Shown here piece after piece: positions 1 to 8,380 of a stretch of 64,000 nt of DNA. Below the pieces are notes generated by a model. It worked only from the letters and a program-made list of their open reading frames with translations, searched no databases and was not told the origin of the DNA. Origin of the DNA: AP-15 sp035509615 (GTDB taxonomy: Bacteria; Pseudomonadota; Alphaproteobacteria; ATCC43930; CGMCC-115725); assembly GCA_035509615.1 (NCBI GenBank), contig DATJLK010000067.1:1-64000 (forward strand). Direction: 5' to 3'. The position numbers and the translations under genes were made by a program. Position 1 is the first letter of the stretch. Each line of letters opens with the position of its first letter.

Positions 1-472
1 TACTGGTACCTGCACACCCAGGACAGATCGTGCTGGACGCACGAACTCCAGCTCACGCCTTCTGCATCCAAGCCCAGCTACTAGTCATGCGCGGCCGCGG
101 TTCTCCGCCGTCATCGGCTGATCGAACTGCGCATTTCCGGCGAAAGCTGGGACCGACTGATCCGTCTTGCCAAACGCTGGGAGGGTGGGCCCCGGCTTTC
201 CGCCGGGGCCGCGGCTGTGCCTAGACCATGATCCGATCGGATCGAAGCGCCCGGCGCTCCGATCCGGCCGGTAAACCATCGTCTCACCCTTGGAATCGAG
301 AGCCGGATTCACGCTTGAAAGGGAACCTCGGTTTCCATTGCATGCGATCCTGCACTAACGTACGGCTAGGCTTGGCCGCAAAAACTCGATCCTTCGAGAA
401 TCTTCCGTAAGACTGACCAGCATCGCCGGGCGGGAAGCAAGCCTGGACCCGGTTGGTGATGTTGCCGGTTGG
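1..472. other. Intergenic region before leuD, no supportable gene
   Basis: This stretch lies downstream of leuD, which is read on the minus strand. I see no recognisable coding frame on either strand. It holds a GC-rich hairpin at 188-210 (GGCCCCGG, 7-nt loop, CCGGGGCC) without a T-tract, and one copy of the dispersed palindromic repeat at 223-356. The usual next gene of a leuCD cluster, leuB, would lie to the left of the window. Confidence 0.6.
223..356 (+). repeat. Dispersed palindromic repeat, copy A
   Basis: This copy has two modules. The first is a hairpin whose arms are built on CGGATCG-AGCGC and GCGCT-CCGATCCG. The second is a shorter imperfect hairpin beginning GAAAGGGAA. They are joined by a stretch close to CGTCTCACCCTTGGAATCG. 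Copy B at 33282-33412 has the same layout and orientation, copy D at 61526-61605 is the reverse complement of the first module, and copy C at 22731-22816 is rearranged. The copies were recognised by eye; no alignment was computed. Confidence 0.75.
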
Positions 473-1102
473 TCATGTCGCCGGCTGCGTCATGCCGAAC
501 TGCCAGGGGCGCGCCACCCGCGCTTTTGCCTCATAGTCGGCAATTTCCGCTGCCTTCTGCTCGGTCAGCCCGACATCGTCGAGCCCGTTCAATAAGCAAT
601 TCTTGCGAAACGCATCGACTTCGAACCGCACCTTTTCGCCGTCGGGGCGGGTGATCGTCTGGCTTTCGAGATCGATTGTCATGACCGCGTTGGCGCCTTT
701 CTGGGCGTCTTCCATCAATGTCTCGACAATTTCTTTGGGCAGAGCGATCGGCAGGATGCCGTTTTTAAAGCAGTTGTTGTAAAAGATATCGGCAAAGCTC
801 GGGGCTATGACGCAGCGAATGCCAAAATCGAGGAGCGCCCAGGGGGCGTGTTCGCGGCTCGACCCGCAGCCGAAATTGTCGGCGCCGATCAGGATCTTGG
901 CGTTGCGGTAAGAGGGCTGGTTCAAGACAAAGTCAGGGTTTTCCGAGCCGTCGGCGCGAAACCGGATCTCCTGGAACAGCCATTGCGACAAGCCGGTGCG
1001 TTTGATCGTTTTCAGATAGATCGCCGGAAAGATCTTGTCGGTATCGAGATTGATGATCGGCAGCGGCGCCGCCACGCCAGTCAGCTCAGTGAATTTTTCC
1101 AT
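473..1102 (-). CDS. leuD: 3-isopropylmalate dehydratase small subunit
   Basis: LeuD forms the swivelling domain of isopropylmalate isomerase and pairs with LeuC to convert 2-isopropylmalate to 3-isopropylmalate in cytoplasmic leucine synthesis. The 209-residue product has the usual family length. It shows the family signatures NLDTDKIFPA near the N-terminus, GADNFGCGSSREHAPWAL in the middle, and FYNNCFKNGILPI. I start it at MEKFTEL, which matches the family N-terminus and has AGGA about 7 nt upstream; an in-frame ATG ten codons earlier is less likely. Unusually, leuC does not directly abut leuD: about 620 bp with two small ORFs separates them on the same strand. Confidence 0.96.
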   Translation of the reverse strand: MEKFTELTGVAAPLPIINLDTDKIFPAIYLKTIKRTGLSQWLFQEIRFRADGSENPDFVLNQPSYRNAKILIGADNFGCGSSREHAPWALLDFGIRCVIAPSFADIFYNNCFKNGILPIALPKEIVETLMEDAQKGANAVMTIDLESQTITRPDGEKVRFEVDAFRKNCLLNGLDDVGLTEQKAAEIADYEAKARVARPWQFGMTQPAT

Positions 1103-1135
1103 CTTTGTCCTGCAACGGTCATTCCAGTCCAAAAC

Positions 1136-1384
1136 TCAGCTATGATGCAGCAGGACGCCTAAGATCGCGATCGTCGCGGCGACGTTCACTCCTACCGCCC
1201 AAAGCAATACGGTAAACTTGCCCTCCATAGAGGTGATCTTCCCATCCATATGGGAGATCTTGCTCTCGATCAACGCGAAGCGCGTTTCGAATGCCGCTAG
1301 TTCCTCGGCCGCCGCTTGCGCCTGATCGTCGTCGACTCCGGCGGCTTTGAAAGCCGCATAAGTCTCGGCCAGCATCAGAGCCAT
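1136..1384 (-). CDS. Small membrane-anchored coiled-coil protein
   Basis: This encodes 82 residues. The N-terminal part is Ala/Glu-rich and helical. It is followed by a short heptad-like coiled coil (IESKISHMDGKITSMEGKF) and one C-terminal membrane helix (about residues 58-78, ending LLHHS). Small proteins of this layout are common in alphaproteobacteria and recall the DUF1640/CCDC90-like class, but I cannot assign a family firmly. The start is set by a perfect AGGAGG 8 nt upstream of ATG at 1384. That Shine-Dalgarno overlaps the stop codon of the ORF at 1398-1643, suggesting coupled translation. It sits between leuC and leuD on their strand. Confidence 0.6.
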   Translation of the reverse strand: MALMLAETYAAFKAAGVDDDQAQAAAEELAAFETRFALIESKISHMDGKITSMEGKFTVLLWAVGVNVAATIAILGVLLHHS

Positions 1385-1397
1385 GCGTGCCGCCTCC

Positions 1398-1643
1398 TTA
1401 AATAGGGAGGTCTGGTCCCACGGGGTCCTCGGCACCCGCAATCCCGGTATGGTGCTTGCTGATCGCGGCAAGCACTGCGCCCTTTTCCGCGCCCGATCCT
1501 TTGTCCGCGGACGGATTACCTCGCGTCTCGTCGAAAATCTCTCTTATGCGCGCATCGACTACTGTCTTGTCTTTGCCGCCGGTTCTCAATAGTGCTTTCC
1601 TCTCGACCGCGCGGCGGATGGTCGCCACGAGTTGGGATTCCAC
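1398..1643 (-). CDS. Possible small hypothetical protein, perhaps decayed
   Basis: This is an 81-codon frame beginning at GTG without a clear Shine-Dalgarno. It is charged in its first half (VERKALLRTGGKDKTVVDAR) and shows no family I know. The same frame stays open upstream to the leuC stop without another start codon. A second frame, ATG at 1723 to stop at 1586 (45 residues, starting MEKDYTRSGA), begins just after leuC and overlaps it. The two could be pieces of one gene broken by a frameshift, or chance frames. Its stop codon overlaps the ribosome binding site of the coiled-coil gene. Confidence 0.28.
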   Translation of the reverse strand: MESQLVATIRRAVERKALLRTGGKDKTVVDARIREIFDETRGNPSADKGSGAEKGAVLAAISKHHTGIAGAEDPVGPDLPI

Positions 1644-1727
1644 GGAGGCTTCGCCAAATCCAGCTTCAATCGCGCTGCCAAACCGCAGACAATGGCTCCG
1701 GACCGAGTGTAGTCCTTTTCCATTATG

Positions 1728-3143
1728 CTAACCCAGCTGGCGCACGTCGGTCAGCCGGCCGGTGACGGCGGCGGCGGCGGCCATCGCCGGGCCCATCAGG
1801 TGGGTCTTGGCGTTCTTGCCCTGGCGGCCCTCGAAATTGCGGTTCGAGGTCGAGGCGATGCGTTCGCCGTTCATCGCCTTGTCGTCATTCATCGACATGC
1901 ACATCGAGCAACCGGCATCGCGCCACTGGAAGCCGGCTTCGAGGAAGATGCGGTCAAGCCCTTCCTCTTCGGCCTGGTGCTTGACGTGTCCCGAGCCCGG
2001 CACCACCAGAGCCGTAACGCCATCGGCGACCTTGCGGCCCTTGGCGATCGCCGCGGCGGCGCGTAGGTCCTCGATGCGGCTATTGGTGCACGAGCCGATA
2101 AAGACGCGCTGCACCGGCACTTCGATCAGCAAGGTGTTCGGCTTCAATTGCATGTATTGCAATGCCCGCTCGATTGCGGCGCGCTTTAGCGGGTCGTCGA
2201 TTTGCGAAGGGTCGGGGACCCGGCCGGTAACCGGTGCCGCCTGCTCGGGATTGGTACCCCAGGTGACGTGCGGTGCGATGTCGGCGGCGTCAAGATACGC
2301 CGCTTTGTCGTATTTGGCGCCGGGGTCGGAGGGCAGGGTGCGCCAATAGGCAACCGCTTGCTCCCACGCCGCCCCCTTTGGCGCATAGGGCCGGCCCATA
2401 ACATAAGCGATGGTCTTTTCGTCCGGTGCGACGAGCCCAGCCCGCGCGCCGGCCTCGATCGACATGTTGCAGACCGTCATGCGGCCTTCCATCGACATGT
2501 CGCGGAACGTGCTGCCGGCGTATTCGAACACATGGCCGGTACCGCCCGCCGTGCCGATCTTGGCGATGATCGCGAGGATCACGTCCTTTGGGCTGACCCC
2601 GGCGCCGAGCGGGCCGTTGACCGAGATCAGCATGTTCTTGGCCGGCGCCTGGATCAGTGTCTGGGTGGCCAGAACATGCTCCACCTCGGAGGTGCCGATG
2701 CCAAAGGCGAGCGCGCCCAGAGCGCCATGGGTCGCCGTGTGGCTATCGCCGCACACGATCGTCATTCCCGGTTGGCTCAATCCCTGTTCGGGCCCGATGA
2801 TATGAACGATGCCCTGATCGATGCTGTCGATCGGGAAATACGGGACGCCGAACTCCTTGACGTTGCGTTCGAGAACGTCGACCTGCAGCTTCGACTCCGG
2901 GTTGTCGATGCCAGCCGCACCGGCGCTGCGGTTGGTCGTCGGAATATTGTGGTCGGCGACCGCCATCGTCGCATCCGGGCGGCGCACCTTGCGTCCGGCG
3001 AGCTTGAGCCCCTCAAAGGCTTGCGGTGTGGTGACCTCGTGGATCAGGTGAAGGTCGATGTAGATCAGGTAGGTGCCCTCACCCTGTGGGGCGATGACAT
3101 GACTGTCCCAGATCTTGTCGAACAGCGTGCGCGGCGCGGCCAT
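1728..3143 (-). CDS. leuC: 3-isopropylmalate dehydratase large subunit
   Basis: LeuC carries the 4Fe-4S cluster of isopropylmalate isomerase and works with LeuD. The 471-residue product is full length. The cluster cysteines are visible in FIGSCTNSR (C about 352) and GCSMCMS (C about 412 and 415), and the aconitase-type signature GDSHTATHGA is present. GGAG lies 9 nt before the ATG. It follows rplS after only 6 nt, so leucine synthesis is probably co-transcribed with the ffh-rplS translation operon, an order common in Rhodospirillales. Two small ORFs separate it from leuD. Confidence 0.98.
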   Translation of the reverse strand: MAAPRTLFDKIWDSHVIAPQGEGTYLIYIDLHLIHEVTTPQAFEGLKLAGRKVRRPDATMAVADHNIPTTNRSAGAAGIDNPESKLQVDVLERNVKEFGVPYFPIDSIDQGIVHIIGPEQGLSQPGMTIVCGDSHTATHGALGALAFGIGTSEVEHVLATQTLIQAPAKNMLISVNGPLGAGVSPKDVILAIIAKIGTAGGTGHVFEYAGSTFRDMSMEGRMTVCNMSIEAGARAGLVAPDEKTIAYVMGRPYAPKGAAWEQAVAYWRTLPSDPGAKYDKAAYLDAADIAPHVTWGTNPEQAAPVTGRVPDPSQIDDPLKRAAIERALQYMQLKPNTLLIEVPVQRVFIGSCTNSRIEDLRAAAAIAKGRKVADGVTALVVPGSGHVKHQAEEEGLDRIFLEAGFQWRDAGCSMCMSMNDDKAMNGERIASTSNRNFEGRQGKNAKTHLMGPAMAAAAAVTGRLTDVRQLG

Positions 3144-3149
3144 ATTCGG

Positions 3150-3584
3150 TTACTCCGGTCGGTTGTCGGCGGCGGCAGACGGGGCAGATGGTGCCCGCGC
3201 CGCAGCGGGTTCCTGGCGCCCGCTGTCGCGTGCGCGCTCGGCGATGCGCGCCGCCTTGCCGGTGCGGCCGCGCAGATAATAGAGCTTGGCCCGGCGCACG
3301 ACGCCGCGACGCACGACATCGATCGCGGTAATGCGCGGCGAATACAGCGGAAAGACGCGCTCGACACCTTCGCCATACGAAATCTTGCGCAATGTAAAGC
3401 TGGAATTGATGCCGGCATTCTTGCGGCCGATGCATACGCCTTCGAAAGCCTGGATGCGCTCACGCTCGCCCTCGACGACGCGCAGGCTGACGCGCACGGT
3501 ATCGCCGGGTTCGAATTTTGGCACCGGACGGATGGCCGCGAGCTTTTCGACCTGCTCGGCCTCCAATTGCTGAAGGAGGTTCAT
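3150..3584 (-). CDS. rplS: 50S ribosomal protein L19
   Basis: L19 sits at the 30S-50S interface of the ribosome. The 144-residue product begins MNLLQQLEAEQ and carries the typical core RVSLRVVEGERERIQAFEG and GEGVERVFPLYSP. A low-complexity Ala/Pro-rich tail of about 30 residues extends beyond the usual L19 end, as in many alphaproteobacteria. The ATG overlaps the trmD stop (ATGA), so it is translationally coupled to trmD. An upstream in-frame start exists within trmD but would add 24 residues absent from the family. Confidence 0.97.
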   Translation of the reverse strand: MNLLQQLEAEQVEKLAAIRPVPKFEPGDTVRVSLRVVEGERERIQAFEGVCIGRKNAGINSSFTLRKISYGEGVERVFPLYSPRITAIDVVRRGVVRRAKLYYLRGRTGKAARIAERARDSGRQEPAAARAPSAPSAAADNRPE

Positions 3585-4318
3585 TGTTCGACCTTTCGAT
3601 TGCTTGCTTGGTCGCCGCCGATCGCCGGCCGGCGGGCGGCCCGATAGCGTTCCCACAAATCGCCGCGGCGCTCGCGCGTCAGCCGCTCGGCCTCGGCCCG
3701 CCGCCAGGCGCGGATGCGAGCGTGATCACCGGAGACCAGGACGTCAGGCACGAGCCGTCCCCGCCACATCTGCGGGCGGGTATATTGCGGGTATTCGAGC
3801 AGCCCGTCGGCAAAGCTTTCTTCGGTCAGAGCCTCGCTGTCGCCGACGACGCCGGGCAGCAATCGCACGCAGGCGTCGATCAGCGCAATCGCCGCCGGCT
3901 CGCCACCCGACAAGACAAAATCGCCAAGGCTCAACTCCTCGATCGCACGGGCCTCGACAACGCGTTCGTCGACACCTTCGAACCGGCCGCAGACCAGCCG
4001 GATGCCGGGGCCGGCCGCCAGTTCGGCAACCTTCGCCTGATCGAGCCGGCGGCCGCGCGGCGACAGCAAAATCAACGGGCCGACGCCGTCGGCGCCTGAT
4101 ATCGCGGCATCGAGCACGTCCGGTCGCATCACCATGCCCGGCCCGCCGCCAAACGGCGCATCGTCGACCGAGCGATGCTTGTCCTGCGCAAAATCGCGGA
4201 TGTCGACGGTGTCGAGCCGCCACGCTCCGGCATGCAACGCCTTGCCGGCGAGCGAATAAGCGAGCGATCCCGGCAGCATCTCGGGGAAGATCGTCAACAC
4301 CGTCGCCCGCCAGCTCAT
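3581..4318 (-). CDS. trmD: tRNA (guanine-N1)-methyltransferase
   Basis: TrmD methylates G37 next to the anticodon of several tRNAs using S-adenosylmethionine, preventing +1 frameshifting. The 245-residue protein shows the SPOUT trefoil-knot motifs: LLSPRGRRLDQ, CGRFEGVDERV, GDFVLSGGEPAA and LLPGVVGDSEALTEESF, followed by LEYPQYTRP. Both ends overlap the neighbouring genes by four bases (ATGA with rimM upstream and with rplS downstream), so the block is tightly coupled. Confidence 0.98.
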   Translation of the reverse strand: MSWRATVLTIFPEMLPGSLAYSLAGKALHAGAWRLDTVDIRDFAQDKHRSVDDAPFGGGPGMVMRPDVLDAAISGADGVGPLILLSPRGRRLDQAKVAELAAGPGIRLVCGRFEGVDERVVEARAIEELSLGDFVLSGGEPAAIALIDACVRLLPGVVGDSEALTEESFADGLLEYPQYTRPQMWRGRLVPDVLVSGDHARIRAWRRAEAERLTRERRGDLWERYRAARRPAIGGDQASNRKVEQ

Positions 4319-4866
4319 CCCTCGGCCTCAACCCGCGGACGCCCCGGCTCACCATTGTCGAGCAGACCCGGCGGCGGATCGACCACGAGCCGGCCGGCTT
4401 GGATGTCGATCACCGGCACGATCGCACGGGTGAACGGCGCCATGATCGGCGGCGCGCCGCGACGCTCGATTTCGAGGCTATCGCCGGCGCCGAAATCATG
4501 GATCGCTCGCACCCGACCGAGCACGGTTCCATTCGTCAGCACCGCTTCGAGCCCGATCAGGTCGGCATGGTAATATTCTTCGTCGCCGGGCGGCGGCAGC
4601 GCCGCGCGCGGCAGATAAAGGCGCAGCCCGCGCAGCGCCTCGGCTCGGTTGCGGTCGTCGATACCCGACAGCCGGCCGATCAACACACCTTTGGCGGCGC
4701 CGAGCAGGCGTAGTTCAAGCCGGCGCGCCCCACTCTCGTCGGCAAGCGGGCCGTAGGCGGCGACATCCTCGGGGCGAGCGGTAAAGCTTTTGATCCGGAC
4801 GGCGCCGGTCACCCCGTGCGCGCCCGTGACAACGCCGACGCAAACCTGCCTTGCCTCATATGTCAT
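4315..4866 (-). CDS. rimM: 16S rRNA processing protein
   Basis: RimM assists late 30S assembly and 16S rRNA maturation by binding S19. The 183-residue product has the N-terminal RimM barrel (VGVVTGAHGVTGAVRIKSFT) and the C-terminal PRC-barrel-like half (EEYYHADLIGLEAV, IPVIDIQAGRLVVDPP). It lies between rpsP, 23 nt upstream, and trmD, which it overlaps by ATGA. The ending RPRVEAEG is short and polar. Length and gene order agree with the standard alphaproteobacterial operon. Confidence 0.97.
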   Translation of the reverse strand: MTYEARQVCVGVVTGAHGVTGAVRIKSFTARPEDVAAYGPLADESGARRLELRLLGAAKGVLIGRLSGIDDRNRAEALRGLRLYLPRAALPPPGDEEYYHADLIGLEAVLTNGTVLGRVRAIHDFGAGDSLEIERRGAPPIMAPFTRAIVPVIDIQAGRLVVDPPPGLLDNGEPGRPRVEAEG

Positions 4867-4889
4867 TGGTCACGCGCCGAACGGACGCC

Positions 4890-5252
4890 CTAGGTGCCAC
4901 TGCCGGCGGCGGCTGCCGTGGCTTCGGCTGCGGCCTTTGCCCGCTCCTGGGCCTTGGCCTTGGGCGCCGATTTGATCGGCGTCTCGCGGACCGGCGGTTT
5001 TTCGATCAGGCCGGCCTCGCCAAGAAAGCGCGCCACCCGATCGGTCGGCAGGGCGCCGACACTCAGCCAATGCTGGACGCGCTCGGTCTTCAGGTTGACG
5101 CGGTCGGGGTGGCTGCGGTCGAGCATCGGGTTGTAGGTTCCGATCCGCTCGATAAAGCGCCCGTCGCGCGGGCTGCGCGAATCGGCGACGACGATGCTGT
5201 AATAGGGTCTTTTCTTGGCGCCGCCGCGAGCGAGGCGGATCTTCAACGACAT
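4890..5252 (-). CDS. rpsP: 30S ribosomal protein S16
   Basis: S16 is a primary assembly protein of the 30S subunit. The 120-residue protein has the family start MSLKIRLARGGAKKRPYYSI, the loop SPRDGRFIERIGTYNP and the helix RVQHWLSVGALPTDRV. An Ala/Lys-rich C-terminal extension of about 35 residues follows, common in this group. It lies 14 nt after ffh and 23 nt before rimM in the same operon. Confidence 0.98.
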   Translation of the reverse strand: MSLKIRLARGGAKKRPYYSIVVADSRSPRDGRFIERIGTYNPMLDRSHPDRVNLKTERVQHWLSVGALPTDRVARFLGEAGLIEKPPVRETPIKSAPKAKAQERAKAAAEATAAAAGSGT

Positions 5253-5266
5253 CGTTTCACCTGCCT

Positions 5267-6646
5267 CTAATGGCGAAGACCGGGGCCCGGCATCAGCCCG
5301 GCGAGACCATGCCGCGCCAAGCCCTTGGGGCCGAGCTTTTTCATCTTTTTCATCATGTCGGCCATATCCTGATACTGCTTCAAGAGCCGGTTGATCTCCT
5401 GCACCGACGTCCCCGAACCGCCGGCAATACGCCGCCGGCGCGAGCCGTTCAGCAATTTGGGATTGCGCCGCTCGCTCTTGGTCATCGACGAGATGATCGC
5501 TTCCTGGCGCTTGATGATGCTTTCGTCGATATTGGCGTCGCCGAGCTGTTTCTTGAGTTTGCCGACCCCCGGCAGCATCGACAGCATGCCGCCCATTCCG
5601 CCCATGCGGCGGATCTGGCGCAGCTGGCCGGCCAGATCATCGAGATCGAAATTGCCCTTGGCCATCTTGGCGGCGAGCTTTTCGGCCTCGTCGCGGTCGA
5701 CGGTCTCGGCGGCCTTTTCGACGAGGCTGACGACATCGCCCATGCCCAAAATGCGGCCGGCGATGCGCTCGGGATGAAACGGTTCGATCGCGCCGATGCG
5801 CTCGCCGGTGCCGATAAAGACGATCGGTTTGCCGGTGATCTGGCGCATCGACAAGGCGGCACCGCCGCGGGCGTCGCCGTCCACCCGGGTCAGGACGGTC
5901 CCGGTGATCGCAGCACGCTCGCTGAAAGCCTTGGCGAGATTGACCGCGTCCTGGCCGGTCATCGCGTCGGCGACGAGCAGGGTCTGATGCGGATGTGCCA
6001 CCTCGCTGACCGCCGCCACTTCAAGCATCAGCTCCTCATTGATGTGAAGGCGCCCGGCGGTATCGTAAATGATGATGTCGTAGCCTTGGGCCCGGCCGGT
6101 TTCGAGCGCGCGGCGGGTAATCGCGACCGGCTTCTCACCGGCGACCACCGGCAGGCTGGCAACACCGACCTGCCGCCCGAGTACGGCGAGCTGCTCCTGT
6201 GCTGCCGGCCGCTGCACGTCGAGCGAGGCGAGCAGCACCTTTTTGCGGTCGCGCTGTTTCAGCCGATTGGCGATCTTGGCAGCCGTCGTCGTCTTGCCCG
6301 AACCCTGCAGGCCGACCAGCATGATCCCGAGCGGCGCCGGTGCATTCAGATCAAGCCCGTCGATCGCGCCGGCTTCCGAGCCGCCGCCAAGCACCTCGAC
6401 CAGATGATCATGAACGATCTTGACCACCATCTGCGCCGGCGTGACCGAGCGCAGCACCTCCTGTCCGAGCGCCTTTTCGCGCACCGTCGAGATGAACTCG
6501 CGGACGACCGGCAGCGCCACGTCGGCTTCGAGCAAGGCAAGACGGATCTCGCGCATGGCGGCGCCGATATCACTCTCGGTCAGCGCGCCATGACGGCGCA
6601 GCCGGTCGAAAACATCGCCGAGGCGATCGGTCAGGCTATTGAACAT
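5267..6646 (-). CDS. ffh: Signal recognition particle GTPase Ffh
   Basis: Ffh binds 4.5S RNA and nascent signal sequences and docks with FtsY to deliver membrane proteins to the translocon. The 459-residue protein has the N domain, the G domain (GLQGSGKTTTAAKIA; DVQRPAAQEQL; DTAGRLHINEE; TRVDGDARGGA) and a Met-rich M domain (MGGMGGMLSMLPG; SMTKSERRNP; MADMMKKMKKLG). I start it at MFNSLTDRLG, the family N-terminus, rather than at a GTG 31 codons upstream. It is the first gene of the run ffh-rpsP-rimM-trmD-rplS-leuC. Confidence 0.97.
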   Translation of the reverse strand: MFNSLTDRLGDVFDRLRRHGALTESDIGAAMREIRLALLEADVALPVVREFISTVREKALGQEVLRSVTPAQMVVKIVHDHLVEVLGGGSEAGAIDGLDLNAPAPLGIMLVGLQGSGKTTTAAKIANRLKQRDRKKVLLASLDVQRPAAQEQLAVLGRQVGVASLPVVAGEKPVAITRRALETGRAQGYDIIIYDTAGRLHINEELMLEVAAVSEVAHPHQTLLVADAMTGQDAVNLAKAFSERAAITGTVLTRVDGDARGGAALSMRQITGKPIVFIGTGERIGAIEPFHPERIAGRILGMGDVVSLVEKAAETVDRDEAEKLAAKMAKGNFDLDDLAGQLRQIRRMGGMGGMLSMLPGVGKLKKQLGDANIDESIIKRQEAIISSMTKSERRNPKLLNGSRRRRIAGGSGTSVQEINRLLKQYQDMADMMKKMKKLGPKGLARHGLAGLMPGPGLRH

Positions 6647-7450
6647 TGATATACCCGAAAGCCACCAACCGACAAAAAGCGCCAGTGCGCGACACTCGCG
6701 GACTGGCGTCCCCAAATATGGGGTGAGCCGCTCCCCCACGGGAGGACCTTGGAACGGTAATTGCGCCCCGTGCCGATGTCAATCGCCAGCCCGCGGCCGA
6801 TTGCGCCCTCGATGGGTGTCGCAACGCGACTTGTCCGGCTCTGCGGCATTGCCCGGCCCTCTGGCGAAGCATCCTCCGGATCACGGAGTTCGGCATCACA
6901 CCCCTCCTGGCGGTCTTCCGGATCGCCGTTGCGCCGCACCCCCCGACTTCCCCTGCCCCGATTCGTGCTGCTGGCGCGCACCGGATCAATCTCGAGATGC
7001 GCGTCCGGCTCGACCAGGTCAACCGTTTTGCCGGATTGCCGCGCGGCACCGCCAAGCCAACCCTTCCGAACCGGACACTATCGCCTTGATCACGAAAATT
7101 GCCGAGATTGACAGACGCACAACCATCATCGATTGCGACGCCAAATCTGCTAAGATGCTTGGAGTAGCCAGAACGCTTCTAAAACGAGAATGGGTGCGCC
7201 TCAAGGATTGGCGAAGGACTAGGCGCGCTGGCAGCGCGACCTATCGGCAATAGGTAGCCCTAGGTTTGTCAACTGATAATCGCCGAAGATGCTCTGACTA
7301 TGCGGCCACCTTGGCGGCGGCTGTCAGGTGGACACGTCTCTTGGATCTCGTGCGCGCATTACAGTCAAAGCATGGAACATCATCGGTGCCGGACCCAAAG
7401 GATCGCGCGATCAGTTGCTGGCTGCGCTGACCCGGAAAATCGAACGAATA
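6647..7450. other. Intergenic stretch of about 800 bp, no supportable gene
   Basis: The region lies upstream of ffh and downstream of a GST gene, both on the minus strand. Frames of 60-200 codons are open on both strands, but none shows a recognisable family, signal or convincing ribosome binding site. The ffh promoter should be in its left part; I could not identify one with confidence. I looked for a 4.5S (SRP) RNA near ffh and did not see its conserved core. Confidence 0.5.
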
Positions 7451-8158
7451 TCATCGCTTATCCGCAATTTCTATCGCACTGCGCGCAGTTTGATTGAACA
7501 ACACGCGGCGCTCGTTGTCTGTTGGCGGGGCCGAGCGCCGTAGATCCTTGCCGAGATCGACGCCGCGCCGCACCGCCGGGCGGTCGCGCAGCGCGGCGCG
7601 CCAGCGCGCGACATTTGGAAAATCATCGAGCGGCTGGCCCAGCGGCTTGGCGATCAACACCCACGGCCACGACGCCATGTCGGCGATCGAATAATCGTCA
7701 AGGATGAATTGTCGTTGCTCGAGGCGGCGTTCGAGAACACCGAGACACCGATTGTATTCGTCGGCATAACGCTTGTGCGAATAAGGGTGCTCGCCCGGCG
7801 CATAATTTACAAAATGGCTTAGCTGGCCGGCCATCGGCCCGAGATTGCCAACCTGCCAGAACAGCCATTCGAGGCATTCCTTTCGCCCATGCCGGCTCTG
7901 CGGCAGGAACCGCCCCACCCTTTCGGCGAGATGGATCAAAATCGCGCCCGATTCGAAGACTGGCATCGGCCCATCGGGGTCATCGTGATCAACGATCGCC
8001 GGCATCCGGTTGTTCGGGCTGATCGCCAGAAACTCTGGCTTGAACTGGTCGCCCTTGCCGATATTGACCGGGATCACGCGATAGGGAAGACCGCATTCTT
8101 CGAGCATGATCGCGACCTTCCACCCGTTTGGCGTCGGCCAATAATAAAAATCGATCAT
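7451..8158 (-). CDS. Nu-class-like glutathione S-transferase
   Basis: A 235-residue cytosolic GST. The N-terminal thioredoxin-like domain has the TPNGWKV motif near residue 9, the block GDQFKPEFLAISPNNRMPAI with its conserved cis-Pro region, and ESGAILIHLAER. The C-terminal helical domain follows (SIADMASWPWV). This pattern matches the YfcG/YghU group, which reduce disulfides or peroxides with glutathione. A paralogue with the same motifs lies at 43939-44661. The gene stands alone, with about 220 bp to the CoA-transferase gene upstream. The physiological substrate is unknown. Confidence 0.88.
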   Translation of the reverse strand: MIDFYYWPTPNGWKVAIMLEECGLPYRVIPVNIGKGDQFKPEFLAISPNNRMPAIVDHDDPDGPMPVFESGAILIHLAERVGRFLPQSRHGRKECLEWLFWQVGNLGPMAGQLSHFVNYAPGEHPYSHKRYADEYNRCLGVLERRLEQRQFILDDYSIADMASWPWVLIAKPLGQPLDDFPNVARWRAALRDRPAVRRGVDLGKDLRRSAPPTDNERRVLFNQTARSAIEIADKR

Positions 8159-8230
8159 CGGATTTGCCTATCTCGCCATGGCAAGAAACAGGATGGTACC
8201 GGGACCGGATGAGACAGGAACCCGGCCGGC

Positions 8231-8281
8231 AAAACCGGGACCGCCCGCCGGGCGCTCGACGGCCGAACCACCCGGTCCCGG
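8231..8281 (-). terminator. Likely intrinsic terminator of the CoA-transferase gene
   Basis: Read on the minus strand, CCGGGACCG (8281-8273) pairs with CGGTCCCGG (8243-8235) across a 29-nt GC-rich loop and is followed by TTTT. It lies about 100 bp past the stop of the gene at 8381-9580. The long loop and short T-tract make it only moderately convincing. A further CCGGGACCG copy occurs near 8199. Confidence 0.45.
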
Positions 8282-8380
8282 CTTTCGGCCGTGCAATCGC
8301 TCTTGTGGCGGTTCCGTGATCGGCCGATCACCCGTCCCGGAGACAACCCGGCGGTGAGGTTTGCTTTCCGGCAACGACAT

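Noticed and set aside
60..110. Clustered rare-cutter-like sites (ACTAGT, GCGGCCGC) suggesting cloning vector sequence
   Set aside because: Such hexamers and octamers occur by chance in GC-rich DNA, and the flanking sequence continues into a genomic repeat and leuD.
2202..3647. A 481-codon plus-strand frame opposite leuC and rplS
   Set aside because: It is a shadow of leuC and rplS in GC-rich DNA, Arg/Asp/Val-rich with no recognisable domain.
5270..6649. A 459-codon plus-strand frame opposite ffh
   Set aside because: It mirrors ffh on the other strand; the product is His/Asp/Gly-rich and has no family.
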